From: Caldifarciminota bacterium
GTDB taxonomy: Bacteria; Hydrothermota; Tepidihabitantia; Tepidihabitantales; JAOUPE01
Direction of reading: 5' to 3'
Assembly (NCBI GenBank): GCA_029880025.1
Contig: JAOUPE010000051.1
Coordinates: 1-8,856 of the forward strand
Length of the DNA stretch: 8,856 bases
The stretch's first letter is position 1. Every line of letters begins with the position of its first letter. The position numbers and the translations under genes were made by a program. Positions 1-4,597 of the stretch are shown here, one piece after another. The notes beneath the pieces are model-generated. The model made no database searches. It saw only the letters and a program-made list of their open reading frames with translations, and had not been told where the DNA came from.

Positions 1-300
1 AAAATAACCGCAATAGATGAGCTCCCGGAGTTTTTTGGCAACTGGAGTTGGTTCCACCCCGAACGCCATATCCAGAGCCTTGGTTGAAGCGTAATGATGG
101 GCAACCGGACAAACCCCGCAGATTCGACTGGTCAACTGCGGCATATCTTCGGCTTTTCTGCCTTCACAAAATTTCTCAAAACCTCGTAACTCGGGAACCT
201 GAACATAAGCGTTCTCAACGTTACCTTGGTCATTCAAGAAAATTTCAATTTTACCGTGTCCTTCAAGACGGGTAATCGGGTCAATCGTAATCTTTTTTAT
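1..300 (-). CDS. [NiFe] hydrogenase large subunit, group 3 (MvhA/FrhA-like), N-terminal part
   Basis: Catalytic subunit of a cytoplasmic [NiFe] hydrogenase; the family carries the Ni-Fe(CN)2CO centre that splits or forms H2. The window shows only the first 100 codons. Visible marks are the N-terminal TIDPITRLEGHGKI stretch (residues 5-18) and the L1 motif RICGVC (residues 59-64), whose Cys61 and Cys64 are expected Ni ligands; the L2 C-terminal motif lies beyond the window. No signal peptide is present. The gene follows the small subunit directly and overlaps its stop by 4 bases. Homologues usually begin MKKITIDP; here the corresponding first codon is ATA at 300-298, preceded by GGGAGG at 311-306, so I take ATA as the start. 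No ATG, GTG or TTG lies in frame at a sensible place nearby. Hydrogenase identity is secure; the exact subgroup (methyl-viologen/heterodisulfide-reductase linked or other) is inferred from the small subunit. Confidence 0.93.
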   Translation of the reverse strand, partial: MKKITIDPITRLEGHGKIEIFLNDQGNVENAYVQVPELRGFEKFCEGRKAEDMPQLTSRICGVCPVAHHYASTKALDMAFGVEPTPVAKKLRELIYCGYF

Positions 301-1292
301 TTCTGCCTCCCGGCATCGGGCTGAATTGACCGGTTGATTATCGAAGCCGCCAGTCCATACATATAAAAAGTGCCGATCGGGTCTTTAATCTTATCAATTA
401 ATTTTTCAACCTCGGTTTCCGAAAGATTCTTCTCTTCATCCACTTTAAGAATTGAACCAATTGCACCAATCATTTTTGCACCCTGGTCAATAACATCCGG
501 AGTTGGTCCCAGACAGCCAGTGCAGGGCCAATTGCCGTTTATACAGCGTGTCTTACAACCCATCCTCGTCGCCGGTCCCATGCAGATGATTCCTTGTTCC
601 AAAAAGCAGACCTTGGGGTCGGCAATAATCTCATAGGTCCGTTTGATATCCGGCATCTTTTTAGATTCATTGGTATTACGTTCACATTCTTCACACAAAG
701 CTTTGGTCGGAGCAAGAACCGTCCCTTTTTCGGGCAATTGGTTTGTAGCAATTGCTTGGATCGCATCGATTATGATTGGCACGGGTGGCGGACAACCGGG
801 TAGATAGTAATCGACTTCGACGACACGGTCTAAAGGTGAAACCAAATCGAAAAATTCAGGAATTGTTAAGGTGCCTTCTTGTACTTCAAATTTAGTTTTT
901 GGATATTTGCCATCCGTGTTAATCGTCGAAGGCGTTTCTTTATAAGCACGCTCAAAAATCTTCTCTCGATTGTGCAGATTAGCTAAACCAGGAATGCAGC
1001 CATGATGGGCACAGGAGCCAAAAGCGACCATAACTTTTGATTTTTGTCTTAGCAATTTTGCCATATGTTCTTGTTCTGAATTTCGCACCGAGCCATTAAA
1101 GAAACAAACATCCATAAACTTATCAGGAAAACTCTCCACCTCGGCATATTTGGTATCAACCGCAACCGGCCAGAATACGATATCAGCCAAATTTATCACA
1201 TCGAGAATCTTTTCATTAATATCCAAGACTGCAATTTCACAACCACCGCAAGATGCAGCCCAATAAAAACCAAATTTAAGTTTTTCCGACAT
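297..1292 (-). CDS. [NiFe] hydrogenase small subunit, group 3 (MvhG/FrhG-like)
   Basis: Electron-transfer subunit of a soluble [NiFe] hydrogenase, 331 residues, expected to pass electrons from the Ni-Fe site of the neighbouring large subunit through three Fe-S clusters. Proximal cluster ligands are visible as SCGGC (Cys15, Cys18), GSCAHHGC (Cys94) and YLPGCPP (Cys167). A C-terminal ferredoxin-like part has eight more cysteines (200, 203, 229, 237, 246, 250, 257, 260), enough for two further 4Fe-4S clusters. There is no twin-arginine signal, so the protein is cytoplasmic, as in group 3 enzymes. The start ATG has AAAGGGGG about eight bases upstream. It is the first gene of an operon with the large subunit (4-base overlap). 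MvhD- or Hdr-type partner genes are not upstream; they may lie beyond the window's left end. It is slightly longer than a typical MvhG. Confidence 0.93.
   Translation of the reverse strand: MSEKLKFGFYWAASCGGCEIAVLDINEKILDVINLADIVFWPVAVDTKYAEVESFPDKFMDVCFFNGSVRNSEQEHMAKLLRQKSKVMVAFGSCAHHGCIPGLANLHNREKIFERAYKETPSTINTDGKYPKTKFEVQEGTLTIPEFFDLVSPLDRVVEVDYYLPGCPPPVPIIIDAIQAIATNQLPEKGTVLAPTKALCEECERNTNESKKMPDIKRTYEIIADPKVCFLEQGIICMGPATRMGCKTRCINGNWPCTGCLGPTPDVIDQGAKMIGAIGSILKVDEEKNLSETEVEKLIDKIKDPIGTFYMYGLAASIINRSIQPDAGRQK
298..311 (-). promoter_or_regulatory. Ribosome binding site and ATA start of the hydrogenase large subunit
   Basis: On the minus strand GGGAGG (311-306) is followed by five bases (CAGAA) and then ATA (300-298), an ideal Shine-Dalgarno distance. 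The stop codon TAA of the small subunit occupies 299-297, so start and stop overlap as ATAA. A normal ATGA overlap differs by one base, and that change would leave both a stop (TGA) and the upstream protein unchanged. The site decides the start of the large subunit because the conserved N-terminus begins exactly here. Confidence 0.7.
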
Positions 1293-1331
1293 TAAAATGG
1301 CCCCCTTTCATACTTTGGATGCATTTTCACA

Positions 1332-1344
1332 ACAAATGCTTTGT
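1332..1344. repeat. Perfect inverted repeat ACAAA-TGC-TTTGT
   Basis: Five-base arms around a 3-base centre, 40-52 bases upstream of the small-subunit ATG. It lies in the 5' leader of either predicted hydrogenase transcript and could be a small hairpin or an operator. It is AT-rich and short, so chance is possible. Confidence 0.35.
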
Positions 1345-1357
1345 ATTTAATTGGAGG

Positions 1358-1370
1358 TTCAGACACTGAA
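1358..1370. repeat. Perfect inverted repeat TTCAG-ACA-CTGAA
   Basis: Five-base arms around a 3-base centre. It covers the predicted start point (about 1367) of the sigma-70-type promoter at 1374-1402, a position typical for a repressor operator. The core CAGACACT recurs at 1455-1462, inside the 3' arm of the large hairpin. A function is inferred only from placement. Confidence 0.4.
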
Positions 1371-1373
1371 TTA

Positions 1374-1402
1374 AGAATAATTAAAAATTATCCTACAGTC
1401 AA
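1374..1402 (-). promoter_or_regulatory. Possible sigma-70-type promoter of the hydrogenase operon
   Basis: Minus-strand TTGACT (1402-1397) is followed by a 17-base spacer and TATTCT (1379-1374). This would start transcription near 1367 and give a leader of about 75 bases before the small-subunit ATG. The -35 box is close to consensus and the -10 box is moderate. It is an alternative or second promoter beside the sigma-54 candidate. Confidence 0.4.
1377..1391. repeat. Perfect inverted repeat ATAATT-AAA-AATTAT
   Basis: Six-base arms around a 3-base centre, overlapping the -10 box and spacer of the sigma-70-type promoter candidate. It is all A/T, so chance or simple AT-richness is a real alternative to an operator. 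Confidence 0.3.
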
Positions 1403-1434
1403 GAATTATATTGGGATTTGAATTAAAACAGGAC

Positions 1435-1449
1435 AATCTTTTGAAGATT
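1435..1449. repeat. Perfect inverted repeat AATCTT-TTG-AAGATT
   Basis: Six-base arms around a 3-base centre, four bases beyond the 3' arm of the large hairpin in minus-strand reading. In RNA it would be a second small hairpin. No U-run follows directly, so it is not a classical terminator. Confidence 0.4.
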
Positions 1450-1453
1450 AAAT

Positions 1454-1535
1454 GCAGACACTCGGTGCAAATTTAAGCCCGGAAGCAACAATTCGATTTC
1501 CGTTGCCGACCTGACTATGTCACCAAAGTATCTGC
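1454..1535 (-). ncRNA. Predicted structured leader RNA (82-nt hairpin) before the hydrogenase operon
   Basis: On the minus strand GCAGAUACUUUGGUG (1535-1521) pairs with CACCGAGUGUCUGC (1467-1454): 14 base pairs with one bulged U and two G-U pairs. Inside, AGUC (1516-1513) can pair with GGCU, and GGCAAC with GUUGCU, enclosing a small AAU-CGA-AUU tip. This gives a rod-like structure. The element is more GC-rich than the flanking DNA, as structured RNAs often are in AT-rich genomes. The predicted sigma-54 start (about 1538) lies three bases before the outer stem, so the transcript would begin with this hairpin. I do not recognise it as a known riboswitch. The plus strand could fold similarly, so direction is inferred from the promoter. 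Confidence 0.45.
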
Positions 1536-1548
1536 GCGGCTAATTCAT

Positions 1549-1564
1549 AGCAAATAATATACCA
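1549..1564 (-). promoter_or_regulatory. Sigma-54 (-24/-12) promoter candidate for the hydrogenase operon
   Basis: The minus strand reads TGGTATATTATTTGCT. It matches the consensus TGGCAC-N5-TTGCW with the invariant GG (1563-1562) and GC (1551-1550) at the required 10-base spacing, an intact TTGC and an A in the fifth position. The expected start point is about 1538, giving a leader of about 246 bases to the small-subunit ATG. The sigma-54 activator encoded immediately upstream makes this site credible. No other GG-N10-GC pair in the gap fits as well. Confidence 0.55.
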
Positions 1565-1694
1565 AAAAAGATGATAGATTTTTATTTTAGATTAATAAAT
1601 AGCTTTGCAACTATCTGAATTTTAGATTCTTATAAATATACAAAATTAAGTGAATTTCAATAGAGTCTGCTTTAATAAAAACTGCTGAAATTTT

Positions 1695-1725
1695 CGACAG
1701 GTATTGCCTAAAAAAACGACAGGCA
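1695..1725. promoter_or_regulatory. Possible activator-binding region (CGACAGG repeats plus TGCCT/AGGCA inverted repeat)
   Basis: CGACAGG occurs at 1695-1701 and again at 1717-1723, 22 bases apart (about two helical turns). Between and over them lies TGCCT (1705-1709) with its inverse AGGCA (1721-1725). The cluster is about 130-160 bases upstream of the sigma-54 promoter candidate, the usual range for enhancer sites bound by NtrC-type activators. Binding by the neighbouring regulator is an inference. Confidence 0.35.
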
Positions 1726-1751
1726 GTTGGTTATTAGAGTAAAACGAAATT

Positions 1752-4472
1752 TTAGGATAGACCATCAGATTCGATAGTCTTCTTTATATTGTATTTTGCC
1801 AATAGTCGATAGAATTGACTTCGACTGATTCCTGAGGTCTTAACTGCTCGGCTTATATTCCAATTATAGCGAATCAAAAGTTGTAGGATAAAATCTTTTT
1901 CCAATGAAGCCCGAGCTTCTTTTGGAACTTTTGCTTTTGCTTCTTTCAATTGAGTTTTATTATAAATTGGCTTGGTCTCTTTGATTGGAGGTTTTGTTAA
2001 GGTTGGGGGTAAATCAGCCGGTGTAATATATTCATGTTTGGCAAGTATCACTGCTCGCTCTAAGGTGTTTTCTAATTCGCGAATATTCCCGGGCCAGGAA
2101 TAGGCAAGCAGTAGGTCCATCGCTTCGGGTGTTATTCCTTTTATTGAATGACCCATTTCCTCGTTATATTTTTGGGTGAAATGGGTTACTAATTGTGGGA
2201 TGTCTTCTTTTCTTTCACGCAATAGCGGTAAATTCATTGTAATCACATTTAGTCGATAAAAAAGGTCCTCACGGAAATTTCCCTGGCTGATTTCTTGCTC
2301 AAGATTTTTATTGGTAGCGGCGATGATGCGGACATCGGCTTCGATTGTTTTTCTGCCGCCGACTCGTTCGAACTTTTTCTCTTGTAAAACTCTCAGTATC
2401 TTTGATTGAAGAGTGAGATTCATGTCACCAATCTCATCAAGAAATACCGTGCCGCCTTGGGCCTGTTCAAATTTACCGATCCGGGCACCGACTCCGGTTG
2501 CAGTTCCTCTCTCGACACCGAATAGTTCACTCTCAAGAAGTGCTTCTGGTATTGCCGCACAATTAATTGTGACGAATGGAGCCTGCACTCGCTGACTCTG
2601 ACTATGAATCGTCTTGGCGATAATCTCCTTACCAGTCCCGCTTTCACCTCGTAAAAGGACACAGGCTTTGGTTGGGGCTACTCTTGAGATGGTATCGTAT
2701 ATTTCTAACATCTTGGGACAATCACCCACAATGCAATCAAAATGGTATGTAGGCTTAGTCGTAACTAATTTAGGCACTTCGGGTTTTATACTAATACGGG
2801 CTCGGGTATGTTCTAAAGCTAAGGAAAGGATGTTCCCAATCGATTCGAATAAAGCTGGGTTAAGGTTAAAAGGTGGTTCTGATTTCCAGCGCAAATATAG
2901 GACGCCGAGTTCATGGCCGGTTAAGCGTAAAGGCACATTGACACTCAAAGGTGTTAATTCAAGTTCACCGCGTTTGCATACCTCCAACGCCTGTTCTTGT
3001 GTAATATTGCCTAACACAAAAGGTTTAGTTTCAAACAGGAAAAAGGCACCGGCGTCAAAAAACACAGCAGCTTGGAGCAATTTCAGACACTTCGGGGCTA
3101 ATTCCGAAACCGGCAGTAGATGTGAAGTCAAGCTCGATAAACTTCTTATTAACACAACACGCCGGTCTCTTTCTAATTCAAGTTGGAAAAGAAGACGTTC
3201 TACCGTTTCTGATTCGTTGACAATTTCTAATTTGCGGAATATCATTGATGCCTCTCGCAAATAACGTAAAGCGGTATCACGAACCCCGGTGTCAGTCAAA
3301 TAGGAACCGTAATCGAAGTATATTTTACCTAATTCGTAACATTTGCTCATACCCTCAAGTATTTGAATTCCCTGCTCGAAAGCGGTTCTGGCTTTGACCG
3401 GTTCATTGAGGATAGCATAGTATTTTCCTAAAATTCTCTGGGCACTCGCTTCATTCTTCTTGGCTCCGATTTCTGAACTTAAGGCAACTGCCTTTTGGAT
3501 AAAATTAAAGGCTTCGTGTTCTTCCTTTGTTACTAAAAGCAACTCGCCGGTTCGCCAATAAACCTCGGACAATTCGAATTTGTCGTTAATTTCTAAAGAT
3601 AGGTTCATATCTTCGATATAATAGTTCATACCTCGGATGTAATCACCCGAAAGAAAGTAAGCATTACCCAGATTACCGCAAGCCTCGGCTTTCATTGCCA
3701 AAACATTAGCATCTTCGGCAGCTTTTACTGCCTGTTCAAAAAGTTGTATCGCCTTGTCGATTCTACCTCTTTTAAGATAGATTTCACCAATATTATTATA
3801 ACATCTCGGAATACCAATCTGGTCATTACACTTCTCTTTTTCAACCAATGAACGGTAAAAACATTCAATCGCTTTTTCCAAATCACCTAAATCCTCATGA
3901 ATTAATCCAAGATTATTCTGGGCAACACTGATTCCTCGGCTATCCTGTAATTTTTCTTTGAGGGCAAGACTTTTCTGATGATATTCTAAAGCCTTTTCTA
4001 AATCACCCTTATCCCAGAATGCGTTGCCCAGATTATTGTAAGTTCTTGATATGCGGTTTTCATCGCCAATCTCTAATAATAAATCTATACTTTTTTCATA
4101 ATGACCGATGGCTTGATCAATCTCACCTTTCTGCTCCAAGCATAGACCAATATTGCCGTGGGCATTAGCCTGAATTGATTTATCCTTGGTGATTTCGGTG
4201 GTTTTTAATGCCTTTTCAGAATATTCTATAGCATCTTCAATCCTGCCCTCATGATAATAAATCCTGCCCAAATAGTTAAGGATCATACCCGTGACTATCG
4301 TTGCCTGGTTTTCTTTAGCGATGGCGAGTGCCTGTGTTGCATGACGTTTTGCCTCTTCCGGACTACACAATTCATAACGCCTTGCCAATTCTAAAAGTAA
4401 TTCAACCTTTTTGAGCGGTGATTTTTCATTTTTGATTTGCTCTTTCAGATTTAAAATTTCTTTATCCAACAT
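1752..4472 (-). CDS. TPR-fused sigma-54-dependent transcriptional activator (AAA+, Fis-type HTH)
   Basis: Enhancer-binding regulator that should use ATP to remodel sigma-54 polymerase; 906 residues from the ATG. Residues about 22-428 are nine to ten TPR units of roughly 40 residues (GN-LG-Y-GD-A pattern), a protein-interaction sensor replacing a receiver domain. Residues about 435-558 resemble a degenerate GAF domain. The AAA+ domain follows: Walker A GESGTGKE (609-616), Walker B FLDEIGD (Asp679-Glu680), arginines in NFREDLFYRL, and sensor II GNIRELEN (795-802). The C-terminus (857-895) is a Fis-type helix-turn-helix. The sigma-54 contact loop reads GTATGV (656-661) instead of GAFTGA, which is unusual. 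A TTG two codons upstream (4478) could extend it, but the ATG is preferred; no Shine-Dalgarno is evident for either. Lying directly upstream of the hydrogenase operon on the same strand, it probably controls it; that role is inferred. Confidence 0.93.
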   Translation of the reverse strand: MLDKEILNLKEQIKNEKSPLKKVELLLELARRYELCSPEEAKRHATQALAIAKENQATIVTGMILNYLGRIYYHEGRIEDAIEYSEKALKTTEITKDKSIQANAHGNIGLCLEQKGEIDQAIGHYEKSIDLLLEIGDENRISRTYNNLGNAFWDKGDLEKALEYHQKSLALKEKLQDSRGISVAQNNLGLIHEDLGDLEKAIECFYRSLVEKEKCNDQIGIPRCYNNIGEIYLKRGRIDKAIQLFEQAVKAAEDANVLAMKAEACGNLGNAYFLSGDYIRGMNYYIEDMNLSLEINDKFELSEVYWRTGELLLVTKEEHEAFNFIQKAVALSSEIGAKKNEASAQRILGKYYAILNEPVKARTAFEQGIQILEGMSKCYELGKIYFDYGSYLTDTGVRDTALRYLREASMIFRKLEIVNESETVERLLFQLELERDRRVVLIRSLSSLTSHLLPVSELAPKCLKLLQAAVFFDAGAFFLFETKPFVLGNITQEQALEVCKRGELELTPLSVNVPLRLTGHELGVLYLRWKSEPPFNLNPALFESIGNILSLALEHTRARISIKPEVPKLVTTKPTYHFDCIVGDCPKMLEIYDTISRVAPTKACVLLRGESGTGKEIIAKTIHSQSQRVQAPFVTINCAAIPEALLESELFGVERGTATGVGARIGKFEQAQGGTVFLDEIGDMNLTLQSKILRVLQEKKFERVGGRKTIEADVRIIAATNKNLEQEISQGNFREDLFYRLNVITMNLPLLRERKEDIPQLVTHFTQKYNEEMGHSIKGITPEAMDLLLAYSWPGNIRELENTLERAVILAKHEYITPADLPPTLTKPPIKETKPIYNKTQLKEAKAKVPKEARASLEKDFILQLLIRYNWNISRAVKTSGISRSQFYRLLAKYNIKKTIESDGLS

Positions 4473-4479
4473 GACCAAA

Positions 4480-4509
4480 ATAATCTATTTCATCTACATA
4501 AAATGTCAA
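4480..4509 (-). promoter_or_regulatory. Possible promoter of the sigma-54 activator gene
   Basis: Minus-strand TTGACA (4509-4504), an 18-base spacer and GATTAT (4485-4480). Transcription would begin around 4474-4473, at or one base before the ATG at 4472. That would make the mRNA leaderless, which fits the lack of a Shine-Dalgarno. The -35 is perfect and the -10 matches 4 of 6. Confidence 0.4.
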
Positions 4510-4544
4510 GCAGAAATTTGATTAGCATTTAAATATATTTTGTT

Positions 4545-4560
4545 ATTGACAACTATCAAT
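4545..4560. repeat. Inverted repeat ATTGA-N6-TCAAT over the rightward -35 box
   Basis: Five-base perfect arms (4545-4549, 4556-4560) around six bases; the central A and T also pair. It covers the TTGACA box of the promoter for the TPR gene and could be an operator. The arms are short, so this is tentative. Confidence 0.3.
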
Positions 4561-4573
4561 AAACCGATAAGAT
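4546..4573 (+). promoter_or_regulatory. Possible sigma-70-type promoter of the TPR/solute-binding protein operon
   Basis: TTGACA (4546-4551), a 16-base spacer and TAAGAT (4568-4573). The start point would be about 4580, leaving a short leader that just includes the GGAGG ribosome binding site (4586-4590). The -35 is perfect; the -10 is weak (4 of 6). Confidence 0.4.
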
Positions 4574-4597
4574 AAAGGGAAAAATGGAGGCAGAAAA

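Larger units (their letters stand above)
1293..1751. other. Regulatory gap between the sigma-54 regulator and the hydrogenase operon
   Basis: No convincing protein gene lies in these 459 bases. The stretch is very AT-rich except for a more GC-rich island at about 1454-1540. On the minus strand, in reading order, it contains a repeat/inverted-repeat cluster (1695-1725), a sigma-54-like promoter (1549-1564), a strong hairpin (1454-1535), a possible sigma-70-type promoter (1374-1402), and small palindromes down to the hydrogenase ribosome binding site. A direct repeat ATTTTAGATT occurs at 1584-1593 and 1619-1628 but is too AT-rich to weigh much. I see no intrinsic terminator behind the regulator gene, so some read-through into the hydrogenase operon is possible. 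Confidence 0.75.

Noticed and set aside
48..275. Plus-strand open frame
   Set aside because: It lies antisense to the conserved N-terminus of the hydrogenase large subunit, including RLEGHG and RICGVC.
370..803. Open frames on both strands inside the small-subunit gene
   Set aside because: They are other-frame shadows; the MvhG/FrhG protein with all its cysteines explains the region.
1464..1482. Second sigma-54-like match (CGGGCT-N5-TTGCA, minus strand)
   Set aside because: GG/GC spacing fits and TTGCA is perfect, but the -24 box is poor and the site lies inside the hairpin arm, so 1549-1564 is preferred.
1452..1514. Short 20-codon plus-strand frame starting MQTLGANL
   Set aside because: It has no Shine-Dalgarno and lies within the large hairpin; nothing indicates translation.
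1705..1725. Intrinsic terminator behind the regulator gene (TGCCT stem with T7)
   Set aside because: The T-run is in the loop and not after the stem, so it does not have terminator form.
2614..3264. 216-codon plus-strand frame
   Set aside because: It is antisense to the regulator's GAF-like and AAA+ regions and has no recognisable protein features.
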